DNA from: SZUA-442 sp963759175 | GTDB lineage: Bacteria; Actinomycetota; Acidimicrobiia; Spongiisociales; UBA5794 | NCBI GenBank assembly: GCA_963759175.1 | Contig: CAVWXP010000007.1 | Location: 310,001 to 374,000 of the forward strand | Length of the DNA: 64,000 nt | Direction: 5' to 3' | Shown: in pieces, positions 35,671-43,865 of the stretch | How the letters are laid out: each line of letters begins with the position of its first letter | Position numbering within the stretch: position 1 is the stretch's first letter | Position numbers and translations under genes: made by a program | Notes under the pieces: generated by a model | Seen by the model: only the letters and a program-made list of their open reading frames with translations | The model's database searches: none | Told to the model about the DNA's origin: nothing

Positions 35671-36492
35671 TCAGGTCCCGGTCCAGCGCTCCAGCTGTGT
35701 GCGCAGTGCAGCTTCCTCCGATGCCACACCGTCAGCCAACCGTGCCGCGGTCATCGGGAGCCGCCAGGCATCGAGGATCCTCGGGTTGACCCGTAGGGCG
35801 CGTCTGATGCGTTTCGCATATGACCTCCTGAATGCGCCCTGCAAGGTCGTGACCATCCGTCGGTTGCCGGTGTCGGGGCCGATCGTGGCCCCCGACAGCA
35901 ACAGCAGGGTGCGGGCGATGTCAGCTGAGACAGGGCCGCTGGCGGCATCCACCCAGTCGATGGCGATGGGACCCTCGGGCGCCATGAGCACGTTCCCCGG
36001 GTGATAGTCGCCGTGGAGCACCGCCGACCCATCGGGTGCTGCCGCGACCACATCGAGAGCGGCATTGCGGGTGGCAGTCGGGATGTCCGCGGACCGGATC
36101 TTGCGAGCCAGCACGTCGGCGACGGGTGGCAATTCATCGCTCACCACGGACAGGATGCGCTGATGGACATCGGCGAAGACCTTTGCGTACGAGGTCAGAC
36201 GCAGGGGTTCGACGGCGGCCACATCCACCATTGAGTCTGCGCCCACCTGCGTCATCACGATCCCGTGCCGACCGTCGATGTTCACGAGACCGTGGACCTC
36301 GGGGGCCGGAGCCCCTGCGGCATGGGCAGCCGCCGTCCTGGCAGCCTCGTCCCGTGCGTCGACCTCGGAGCGACCCTGGAGCAGGAGCTTGACCACCGAC
36401 CCATCAGGCCCTGAGAAGACCTCGGCGGTCCGACCGAGTGCCATCGGCTCGTCGCCGATCTGCGACCCGTCGATAGGCAGGCGGTCGATCAC
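35671..36492 (-). CDS. aminoglycoside phosphotransferase-like kinase
   Basis: 273 residues from the GTG at 36492, which overlaps the stop of the aldo/keto reductase by four bases (GTGA). The kinase catalytic loop is VLHGDYHPGNVLM and the metal-binding loop AIDWVDAASG. The N-lobe strand (AEVFSGPDGSVVKLLLQGR) holds the ATP-binding Lys. Family members phosphorylate small hydroxyl-containing molecules such as choline, homoserine or antibiotics; the substrate here is unknown. It is co-translated with the reductase, so both may act on one metabolite. Confidence 0.85.
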   Translation of the reverse strand: MIDRLPIDGSQIGDEPMALGRTAEVFSGPDGSVVKLLLQGRSEVDARDEAARTAAAHAAGAPAPEVHGLVNIDGRHGIVMTQVGADSMVDVAAVEPLRLTSYAKVFADVHQRILSVVSDELPPVADVLARKIRSADIPTATRNAALDVVAAAPDGSAVLHGDYHPGNVLMAPEGPIAIDWVDAASGPVSADIARTLLLLSGATIGPDTGNRRMVTTLQGAFRRSYAKRIRRALRVNPRILDAWRLPMTAARLADGVASEEAALRTQLERWTGT

Positions 36493-37475
36493 CACCGTTG
36501 ATGCACGTGGGCTCGGATCAGATCGTCGTACATGGCGTCGATCTCGTCCCACGACGCATCGTCGATCGGTGCGAGGTCCGAGGCTGCTGCGTTGTCTGCG
36601 ACCTGGGACGGGTTCTTGCCGCCAGGGATGACCGAGGAAACCGCCGCGTGATCGAGTATCCACCGCAGCGCGAACTGCGCGGGCGTGACGCCTTCCGGCA
36701 CCAGGGGACGGATCCTCTCCATCGCTTCGAGGGCAACGTCATAGGGGACGCCGGAGAAGGTCTCGCCCTTGTCGAATGCCTCACCATCCCGATTGAAGGT
36801 GCGGTGGTCGTCGTCGGCGAACGATGTCGCAGGTGTCATCTTGCCGGTGAGGATCCCGCTCGCCAGCGGGACCCTGGCGATCACGCCGACGTTGCGGACG
36901 ATCGCCTCCTGGAAGAAGAGCCCGGCCGGCCGGTGCCTGAGCATGTTGAAGATGATCTGCACCGAGGCAACGTTCGGATACTCCATCGCCTTGAGCGCCT
37001 CCTCGACCTTCTCGACGCTCACGCCGTAGTACCGGATCTTTCCGGCCTCGACCAACGCGTCCATGGCCTCGAACATCTCCGGCCGGTAGTAGACCTCGGT
37101 CGGCGGGCAATGCAGCTGGACCAGATCGAGGGTCGCCATCTGGAGGTTCTCGCGACTGCGATCGATGAAGGCCTCGATGTTCGCCGCCGTGTATCCGTCC
37201 GCGACGTGCGGATCCAACCTTCGGCCGGCCTTGGTGGCGACGACGATATCGTCGTCGGGTCGTTCGGACCGGAGGCGGGCGATGAGCCGCTCACTACGAC
37301 CGTCCCCGTAGACGTCGGCCGTGTCGAAGAACGTGATGCCGCGATCGACCGCCTCATGGAGTGCTGCCATGGCGTCGGACTCCGTGACCTCACCCCACGT
37401 ACCGCCGATGGCCCATGCACCGAATCCCACCTCGGATACCTGGTACCCGGTCTTGCCAAGGGTTCGGTAGCGCAT
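36489..37475 (-). CDS. aldo/keto reductase
   Basis: 328 residues from the ATG at 37475 (GGAGGGCC upstream). The start MRYRTLGKTGYQVSEVGFG and the tetrad D/Y in FFDTADVYGDG, K in VVATKAGRR and H in LVQLHCPP are intact, and SSVIPGGKNPSQVADN binds the NADPH phosphate. This is a general NADPH-dependent carbonyl reductase of the AKR superfamily. Its stop overlaps the start of the phosphotransferase-like gene by four bases. Substrate not evident. Confidence 0.9.
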   Translation of the reverse strand: MRYRTLGKTGYQVSEVGFGAWAIGGTWGEVTESDAMAALHEAVDRGITFFDTADVYGDGRSERLIARLRSERPDDDIVVATKAGRRLDPHVADGYTAANIEAFIDRSRENLQMATLDLVQLHCPPTEVYYRPEMFEAMDALVEAGKIRYYGVSVEKVEEALKAMEYPNVASVQIIFNMLRHRPAGLFFQEAIVRNVGVIARVPLASGILTGKMTPATSFADDDHRTFNRDGEAFDKGETFSGVPYDVALEAMERIRPLVPEGVTPAQFALRWILDHAAVSSVIPGGKNPSQVADNAAASDLAPIDDASWDEIDAMYDDLIRAHVHQRW

Positions 37476-37523
37476 GGCCCTCCTTCGGATCGCCGTACGT
37501 ACCACCCTACAAACGCTGCGGCG

Positions 37524-38261
37524 TCACACTTCCCTGTGCCCGAGGCGGTTGATGGCGATGATGGGGAGCACGACGATGAGGACCACCGTCACCGAGAGCG
37601 CCCGCCAGTACTCGAAGTCGCCGCCGCGGATGAGGCCGTCGAGGGCGCCGGCGAGATCCGAAGGCAGCCACGGTGCGATCGGCGGCACCACGGTGAGGAT
37701 CCCGAGGAGGATGAGCGCGCCGATGGCGAGCACCGCGGTCGAGATCGTCTTGCGGACGATCGATGCGGCGAGCCCCACGACCGCCACGGCGAACACCAGG
37801 TACACGCACTGGAGTGCGACGCCGATCGCAAAGGGACCGAAGTCGAGCCACTCGAGGAGGACGCCGGTTCCGATGTAGGCGATCGCCGCGCCGAACGTGA
37901 ATGCGAGCGCACCGGCGATCGAGTTCACGACGAACCGGGGGGTGAACAGGTCCCGCATCGATGCCCGGGTGCGGAAGAACACCGACAGCTCCGTGTTGGA
38001 GTCGATCGCCAGGGCCGCCGCCGCGACGAAGGCAATGGCGATGAGGCCGAACTGCTGGGCACTCCCGACGTACTGGGTGATGCCGTCGGGTGGCCCCATC
38101 TCAGGCATGCCGAGCCCCGAGTCGTCGAACCGTTCCACGATGTCGGGCAGGAAGCGGGCGGTGAGCGGTCCGAGGATGCCGAAGAAGCCGAACACGGCCG
38201 CAAGGATGATCCAGCGATAGGAACGGACGAGGCGCAGCCATTCGAGTCGCCACAGGGTCAT
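37524..38261 (-). CDS. ABC transporter permease
   Basis: 245 residues, with about six helices (YRWIILAAVFGFFGILGP, FGLIAIAFVAAAALAI, VNSIAGALAFTFGAAIAYIG, YLVFAVAVVGLAASIV, LAIGALILLGILTVV, LSVTVVLIVVLPIIAI). It is an ABC-2-type permease for an exporter and shares four bases with the ATPase gene (38258 to 38261), so the two form a single transporter. The cargo is unknown; the hydrolase gene upstream on the same transcript may process it. Confidence 0.82.
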   Translation of the reverse strand: MTLWRLEWLRLVRSYRWIILAAVFGFFGILGPLTARFLPDIVERFDDSGLGMPEMGPPDGITQYVGSAQQFGLIAIAFVAAAALAIDSNTELSVFFRTRASMRDLFTPRFVVNSIAGALAFTFGAAIAYIGTGVLLEWLDFGPFAIGVALQCVYLVFAVAVVGLAASIVRKTISTAVLAIGALILLGILTVVPPIAPWLPSDLAGALDGLIRGGDFEYWRALSVTVVLIVVLPIIAINRLGHREV

Positions 38262-39142
38262 CGCGTCACCTCCAGGAACACGTCCTCGAGGGACTCCCGA
38301 TGTGGTTGGACCGACACGACCGGTGCACCGAGTCCGGCAAGGAGTGGGACGAGCTCACGCTCTGCCATCTCGAGGTCGTTCACGACGACGCGAAGGATTC
38401 CATCGTCGCCGAGGACCGCATCTCCGGTCCACGGTGCGGCAGCGAGCGCAGACAGCGCGGCTTGGTGACCCGATCGCATCGTGATCACGTAGCTCGTGAC
38501 GCGTCGCCCGGCGAGCAGGCCCTCGAGGGAACCCTGGTAGATGAGCGATCCACGCCGCAGGATCCCGATCTCGTCGCTGACCTGTTGTACGTCGTCGAGG
38601 ATGTGGCTCGAGAACACCATCGTCGCCCGTCCCCTGAGCCGCTCGACGAGGTCGAGTACCTCCCGGCGACCGGCAGGGTCGAGTGCCGCGGCGGGTTCGT
38701 CGAGGAGGAGCAGGTCTGGATCTCCGACCACCGCTGCGGCGATGCCGAGGCGCTGGAGCATCCCGCGTGAGAACCCGCGCACCCTGCGCCCTGCGTTGTC
38801 GAGGAGGCCTGCCGCATCGAGGACCTCGTCGACAGCCGTCGCGGGGCTGTGGGGGGCGGTCAAGGTGCGGGCGAGTTCGACGACCTCGCGTGCCGTGAGC
38901 CACGGATCGAACTTGGGTGTGTCCGGCAGGACACGGACGCTGGTGGCGTTCACGGTCGCAGTTCCCGAGGTGGGCGTGCGGAGACCGGCCAGGATGCCGA
39001 GCAGGGTGGTCTTGCCTGCACCATTGGGACCAACGAGGCCGTAGATCGCACCCTTGGGCACCGTGAAGTCGACCCCGTCGAGCGCCGTCGTGTCGCCGTA
39101 TTGCTTCGTGAGACCAGCCGTGCTGACGACCGCCGCCGTCAT
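38258..39142 (-). CDS. ABC transporter ATP-binding protein
   Basis: 294 residues from ATG 39142. Walker A is GPNGAGKTT, the signature is FSRGMLQRLG (in place of the usual LSGGQ), Walker B is LLLLDEPAAALD, and the switch His follows in FSSHILDDV. The extra C-terminal part is common in ABC-2 exporters. The start overlaps the alpha/beta hydrolase stop by four bases (ATGA), and its own stop overlaps the permease start. The three-gene set starts at the hydrolase. Confidence 0.9.
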   Translation of the reverse strand: MTAAVVSTAGLTKQYGDTTALDGVDFTVPKGAIYGLVGPNGAGKTTLLGILAGLRTPTSGTATVNATSVRVLPDTPKFDPWLTAREVVELARTLTAPHSPATAVDEVLDAAGLLDNAGRRVRGFSRGMLQRLGIAAAVVGDPDLLLLDEPAAALDPAGRREVLDLVERLRGRATMVFSSHILDDVQQVSDEIGILRRGSLIYQGSLEGLLAGRRVTSYVITMRSGHQAALSALAAAPWTGDAVLGDDGILRVVVNDLEMAERELVPLLAGLGAPVVSVQPHRESLEDVFLEVTR

Positions 39143-40089
39143 GGTGATTCCGTTTCCGACTCGAGCGTCCCCGCGGCTCCGTCGTGGAGGTCCGTGAGCC
39201 AATCGAGGATCGCCGTCGTCACGACCGGATCGAGCGGCTTCGTGATCTGCTTCTTGTACCGCTTCGGATTGGACACGGGCTGGTCCTCGTGCCGGAGGAT
39301 GTGATCGACACCATCCGCGAGCACGACCCGTGCCCTGTCGCCTGCGACCTGTCGGACGATCTCGAGATCGTTGGGGTCGACCTGCACATCCTTGGATCCC
39401 GTCAGCACGAGCAGCGGTGTCCTCGTGGCACGGAGCACGGGTTCGGGGTCGTAGGCGATGAACTCGCGCATCCACTTGGCGTTGATCTTCTGACCCTGGA
39501 TGCGCACGACATCATCCGTGGTGGATTGCAGTCGTGCGATCGCCTTGGCCTGTTGCTTCTCGATGCTCGATCCGAAAACCTTGAGGACACCCTTGATCCA
39601 TCCGGGAACGGTCTTGCCGATCTCGCTCGCCTGCCACGTGAGGGTGGTCATGCCATCGTGGGCCGTGTAGGCGAGGAGGATGGCCCCTGCCACCGTGTCG
39701 GACCATGCAGACATCTCGGCGGCCGAGAGTGCACCGACCGAGTGGCCGATGGCGACGACCGTGCCGATGTCGGCCCGCTCCGACAGCCACGTCGCGGCAT
39801 GCCGGGCATCGGTGAACTCGTCCTCGAGTCCGGCGCTGAGGTAGTCGCCTGTCGAAGCGCCGACACCGCGCTTGTCGAAACGCAGCGATGCCCAGCCGTG
39901 GGCGGCCAGCAGTTCGGCGAGGTCCTTGCTGACCGCGAGGGGTAGCTGCTTGTGGTTGCCGTCGCGGTTGAGCGGACCGGATCCTGCGATGAGCAGGGCT
40001 GCGGGGTACGGGCCCTCGTCGCCAGGAATCACCAGTGTCCCGGCGAGAGTCACATCACCGGCGGGGATGGCTACTTCGGTTTCGTTCAT
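39139..40089 (-). CDS. alpha/beta hydrolase
   Basis: 316 residues from ATG 40089 behind GGGAG. The nucleophile elbow is AIGHSVGALSA, the oxyanion strand AALLIAGSGPLNRDG, the acid Asp likely in LTGSKDVQVDP and the His in DGVDHILRHE. The SLRFDKRGVGAS segment is that of BAAT-like esterases. Probably an esterase or peptidase-like enzyme of the cytosol. First gene of an operon with ABC ATPase and permease (four-base overlap). It is divergent from the HTH regulator at 40177 across an AT-rich region with a palindrome. Confidence 0.85.
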   Translation of the reverse strand: MNETEVAIPAGDVTLAGTLVIPGDEGPYPAALLIAGSGPLNRDGNHKQLPLAVSKDLAELLAAHGWASLRFDKRGVGASTGDYLSAGLEDEFTDARHAATWLSERADIGTVVAIGHSVGALSAAEMSAWSDTVAGAILLAYTAHDGMTTLTWQASEIGKTVPGWIKGVLKVFGSSIEKQQAKAIARLQSTTDDVVRIQGQKINAKWMREFIAYDPEPVLRATRTPLLVLTGSKDVQVDPNDLEIVRQVAGDRARVVLADGVDHILRHEDQPVSNPKRYKKQITKPLDPVVTTAILDWLTDLHDGAAGTLESETESP

Positions 40090-40133
40090 GAGGACTCCCA
40101 TCGGCACTCCGGCGACGAGCCGTCGCTCCGGTG

Positions 40134-40176
40134 CATTTTGTTATCACAAATGAGAATAATACGGTATGATCGTCTC
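40134..40176 (+). promoter_or_regulatory. divergent AT-rich promoter/operator region
   Basis: The 87 bases between the hydrolase start (40089) and the regulator start are unusually AT-rich for this genome. CATTTTGT and ACAAATG form an imperfect inverted repeat at 40134 to 40152, a likely operator. TATGAT at 40165 to 40170 matches a -10 box six bases before GTG 40177, the spacing expected of leaderless actinobacterial transcripts. No clear -35 is seen. The regulator may repress both directions. Confidence 0.5.
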
Positions 40177-40719
40177 GTGGTCAACCGCCGATTCGACATC
40201 CTGCTTCACCCCATCCGCCTGCGGATCGTGATGGTGGCGTCCGGGCGCACGGTCACCATCGCCGATCTCGCACGATCGCTCCCCGATGTCGCCCAAGCGA
40301 CCCTGTACCGCCAGGTGGCGGTCCTCGTCGAGGCCGGCATCCTCGAGATCACCGACGAGCGGCCGGTTCGCGGCACCGTCGAACGGACGTATGCGCTCAA
40401 TCAGGGCGCTGCCACGATCGATGCCACCCAGGCACATGCGATGTCGGCCGAAGAGCACCTCGAGGCGTTCACGATCTTCGCCGGGACGCTCATCGACGCC
40501 TACGGAAGGTACCTCGCGTCGCCGGATGCGGTCCCGGCCGACGACGGGGTCAGCTACCGCCAGGTGCCGCTGTGGCTCGATGACGACGAGTTCGCCGAGC
40601 TCGCCGCCGATGTCGCAGCAGCCATCGCCCGCCACGTCGACAACGAGCCGGAGCCCGGGCGCAGGCGACGGCTGTTGACGGAGATCATCATGCCCGACGC
40701 CGACCAGTCACCGGGCTGA
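40177..40719 (+). CDS. winged-helix transcriptional regulator (ArsR/HTH_20-like)
   Basis: 180 residues from GTG 40177; an ATG at 40150 in the same frame would place the -10 box inside the gene. The HTH is RIVMVASGRTVTIADLARSLPDVAQATLYRQV with the wing VEAGILEITDERPV. The C-terminal half is acidic, probably ligand-binding or dimerising (EEHLEAFTIFAGTLIDAYGRYL). Similar regulators control efflux ABC genes. Divergent from the hydrolase/ABC operon across a palindromic site, so it probably regulates that operon and itself. Inducer unknown. Confidence 0.8.
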   Translation: MVNRRFDILLHPIRLRIVMVASGRTVTIADLARSLPDVAQATLYRQVAVLVEAGILEITDERPVRGTVERTYALNQGAATIDATQAHAMSAEEHLEAFTIFAGTLIDAYGRYLASPDAVPADDGVSYRQVPLWLDDDEFAELAADVAAAIARHVDNEPEPGRRRRLLTEIIMPDADQSPG

Positions 40720-40755
40720 ATCGCACTCCGCCCCCGGGCCTGGAGAGAACCCGTC

Positions 40756-43065
40756 TCAGCGGTACTCGATGTCGGCCTCACCACCCGGTGGGAGCTCGAA
40801 CGCCTGACCGCCGACCTCCACCACCACCGTGTCGGGATTGGCCGCATCAGCCACAACAGTGACCAGATCGTGGTCGACACGGACCGACAGGCGGTTGCCC
40901 CGCCACGACACCGGGTAGGCGATGGCGTCCCATGCACGGGGAAGTGCGGGGTCGATCGTCAATCGTCCTTCGCCGAAACCCAGTCCTCCGATGCCCTCGA
41001 CGGCCAGCTGGATGGTGCCCCCGCACGCAGCCGTGTGGATCCCACCGATGAACGTGCCACCGACGACGGGGTGGTTGGTGTTGAGCAGATCCACCATTGC
41101 GGTCCCCTGCAGGTGGTCGTAGGCGGCATCGGCATCGCCGAGTTGGGCGGCGACCATGCCGTGGGCGGCGTGGCTCAACGACGACTGGTGCGAGCACCTC
41201 GGTTCGTAATACTCGTAGTTCGCCCTCACCGTGGCGTCGTCGAACGCATCGGCGTGGAGCCACAGCAGCATCGCGACGTCGGCTTGCTTGGACACCTGGG
41301 TGGCCACGGCGATGCCGTTGGGCCATCCCCAGTACTCCTGGGGGTGCAGCAGGCGCTCTGCGAGGCGATCAGGGCTGATGTCCTCGAGGTCGAAGAACCC
41401 GGCGAACTGCTCGATGAGCAGCGTCTCGGAGTCGGGTTGCGGCAGGTACATGCGGTCCCGAACGCGCCGCCATCCCTCGACCTCGTCCGAGGTGAGGTCG
41501 ATGGCCCCAGCGAGGTCTGCGAGCGCGTCGGGATGGGCGGCGGCGAGCCGGTCGTGGGTGTCGATGGCGAACGACAGCGCCCGGACGACCTGGTGGTTCG
41601 TGAACGCGTTGTCATCGACGTTCTCGTGCCACTCGTCGGGGCCAAGGAGTCGGATGCAGTGGTACACACCACGCCATTCGTCGTAGCGAACGAACGAGCG
41701 CAGGAATCGGGCGACCTCGAAGGCGATCTCGGCGCCGTGGTCGACGAGGAACGTCTCATCACCCGTGACCTCGACATACCGCTCGATGGTGGTGACGACG
41801 TCGGGGGCGACGTGGATCTGCCAGACGTTGAAGTGGTTCCTGATGGGCCGGCCGGTGAGGACGTCCTCGAAGAAGTAGTCGGGGCAGAGCTCGTCGCCGG
41901 TGTCCCCCGAGATCCATGCATAGAACGCACCGTCGTACCCGAGACGCTCGGCCTTGCGACGAGCCCCATCGAGGGTCCGATGCCGATACACGAGGATCGA
42001 TCGTGCGATGTCGGGTTCCGTGAACAGGTAGGCGGGCAGGTTGTAGATCTCCTGGTCCCAGAACGCGGCACCTTGGTATGCCTGACATGACAGGCCGCGT
42101 GCCCCGATCGGGAGTCGGTCGGTGTGCGCAGGCGTGCAGATGCGATTGTGATACGCCGCAAACCGAACCGCTGCCTGGTCGGCGAGGTTCCCTTCGATCC
42201 CGATGTCCATGGCTGCCCACAGGTCGCGCCATATGATCCGCGAGGCGTTGCGCAGTGTCTCGCAGTGGCCGTGGTCGGCGCCGCGGACGGCGGCAACGGC
42301 ACGATCCAGCGGATCCTCGGTGTCATTGGACGTGTAGACGGCGGCGATGATCTCGATCACGACCTCGTCACTTCCGTCGAGGTGCACGGTCATGGTCCGC
42401 ATGGCACCGTCGTCGGTGATCTCGGTTGTCACCGGTCCGCCATGGCTGTGACGAACGTGGGTGACGGCGGCCACCGCCACGTCGATGCCGCTCTCGACCG
42501 TACGGCCTGCAGCGGTGAGAACCCCTGCGTCGCCTCCGGTGACGACCTCGGGTAGGTGGGTGCCGTTCAGGCTCCAGATTCGTGCATCGATGCCGAACGT
42601 GATGTCGACGCTCACGGCTTCGTCGGAAGCGAGCGACCATCGCTGACCCAGCAGGTGCAGGTCGTGGTAGCTCGCGAATCGCTCGACCGACACCGCGATG
42701 TCGGCATCGTCGACCGGTTCCCCGAACGTGAGGCGGAACTCCCCCGTACGCATCGCCAGCGTCGTCTCGACGTGGGTTGCGCCGTCGACCGTGATCGGAA
42801 CGCCCTCCACGCATGCGGAGACGAACAACGGGTTGGGCGCCGTCGTCAACTCGCGCCACTGGCCGTCGGCACAGTCGTAGGTATCGGTGACGACGAGCGC
42901 CACATAGCCGTCCGGCCCCTGCTCGGGTGAGGTGCCCCGGTACCCGAGGTACCCGTTGCCGACCATGAAGTTCGAAGCCACGGCGACGGCGCGCTCGTCC
43001 TCCCACCCGGTCTCGGTGAGACTCCAACCGTCGTTGGCGACATGGAGGGTGTCGGAGAGGTCCAC
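40756..43065 (-). CDS. GH65 disaccharide phosphorylase
   Basis: 769 residues, the normal length for GH65. The N-terminal beta-sandwich covers about 1 to 270, followed by an (alpha/alpha)6 barrel. WDQEIY at 336 to 341 lines the sugar site; GPDEWHENVDDN at 475 to 486 includes the general acid (E478 by alignment logic). KQADV near 600 forms part of the phosphate pocket. GH65 enzymes split maltose, trehalose, kojibiose or nigerose with phosphate to give beta-glucose-1-phosphate. The adjoining beta-phosphoglucomutase gene uses that product. Which disaccharide is used cannot be read from the sequence. GTG start two bases after the mutase stop. Confidence 0.92.
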   Translation of the reverse strand: MDLSDTLHVANDGWSLTETGWEDERAVAVASNFMVGNGYLGYRGTSPEQGPDGYVALVVTDTYDCADGQWRELTTAPNPLFVSACVEGVPITVDGATHVETTLAMRTGEFRLTFGEPVDDADIAVSVERFASYHDLHLLGQRWSLASDEAVSVDITFGIDARIWSLNGTHLPEVVTGGDAGVLTAAGRTVESGIDVAVAAVTHVRHSHGGPVTTEITDDGAMRTMTVHLDGSDEVVIEIIAAVYTSNDTEDPLDRAVAAVRGADHGHCETLRNASRIIWRDLWAAMDIGIEGNLADQAAVRFAAYHNRICTPAHTDRLPIGARGLSCQAYQGAAFWDQEIYNLPAYLFTEPDIARSILVYRHRTLDGARRKAERLGYDGAFYAWISGDTGDELCPDYFFEDVLTGRPIRNHFNVWQIHVAPDVVTTIERYVEVTGDETFLVDHGAEIAFEVARFLRSFVRYDEWRGVYHCIRLLGPDEWHENVDDNAFTNHQVVRALSFAIDTHDRLAAAHPDALADLAGAIDLTSDEVEGWRRVRDRMYLPQPDSETLLIEQFAGFFDLEDISPDRLAERLLHPQEYWGWPNGIAVATQVSKQADVAMLLWLHADAFDDATVRANYEYYEPRCSHQSSLSHAAHGMVAAQLGDADAAYDHLQGTAMVDLLNTNHPVVGGTFIGGIHTAACGGTIQLAVEGIGGLGFGEGRLTIDPALPRAWDAIAYPVSWRGNRLSVRVDHDLVTVVADAANPDTVVVEVGGQAFELPPGGEADIEYR

Positions 43066-43067
43066 GA

Positions 43068-43814
43068 TCAGTTTCCATTCCCCATGAAGACACCGAGGTC
43101 ATCGACGACCACCGAGGCCCCGTTCTCGAGGAGGCCTGCTCGCCCCGCGCCACGGTCGAGACCGATGACGTGGGCGAACCCGCCGGCGGCTCCTGATGCG
43201 ACGCCGGACACGGCGTCCTCGACCATCGCGGCGCGATCCACGTCGACGCCGAGGCGGGACGCACAGTCGAGGTACGTGTCGGGTGCGGGCTTTCCGGGCA
43301 GGGAGCGCTCCGCGGCGTCGTTGCCGTCGACGATGTCGTCGAACTGGTCCAGCAGGCCCACGCTGTCGAGCACGAATCGGCAGTTCTTCGACGATGACAC
43401 GCACCCCGTGGCGATGCCCGCGTGGCGCAGTTCGGCCACGAGGGCCACCGACGTCGGGAACACGGATGCCCCTTGCGTTGCGAGCACCGAGCGGAAGAGG
43501 TCGTTCTTGCGGTTCCCGAGGCCACACACCGTCTCGGCGTCGGCGGGATCGTCGGGGGACCCCCAGGGAAGCGAGATGCCACGCGATGCGAGGAAGGACG
43601 CAACACCGTCGTAGCGAGGCTTTCCGTCGACGTATGCGAGGTAGTCGGCGTCAACGAAGGGAGCGAAACCTGGCCCGTCACGATGTTCGAGGTATCCGTT
43701 GAAGAGCGCTGCCCAGGCCCCGGCGTGGACCGATGCCGTGTCCGTGATGACACCATCGAGATCGAAGATGACAGCGTCGATGCTGCCGTCGAACAGATCG
43801 GGAAGCCGATTCAT
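43068..43814 (-). CDS. pgmB: beta-phosphoglucomutase, HAD family
   Basis: 248 residues. The nucleophile and acid Asp pair is in VIFDLDGVITDT; SSSKN (motif II region), GKPAPDTYL (motif III) and VEDAVSGV (motif IV) complete the HAD core. This arrangement, with the helical cap at 30 to 95, matches the beta-phosphoglucomutase subfamily that converts beta-glucose-1-phosphate to glucose-6-phosphate. It is located immediately upstream of GH65 (two-base gap), which produces its substrate. The pair gives one phosphorylated hexose without using ATP. Confidence 0.9.
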   Translation of the reverse strand: MNRLPDLFDGSIDAVIFDLDGVITDTASVHAGAWAALFNGYLEHRDGPGFAPFVDADYLAYVDGKPRYDGVASFLASRGISLPWGSPDDPADAETVCGLGNRKNDLFRSVLATQGASVFPTSVALVAELRHAGIATGCVSSSKNCRFVLDSVGLLDQFDDIVDGNDAAERSLPGKPAPDTYLDCASRLGVDVDRAAMVEDAVSGVASGAAGGFAHVIGLDRGAGRAGLLENGASVVVDDLGVFMGNGN

Positions 43815-43865
43815 GCCCGCGACGCTAGTCAGGCCCAGCGCCGTTGCTGTCGCCAGCGAACCCGC

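Noticed and set aside
36498..38468. Long plus-strand frame of 656 codons opposite the aldo/keto reductase and ABC permease
   Set aside because: It is an antisense shadow typical of GC-rich DNA, rich in Arg/Asp/Glu/His and without motifs.
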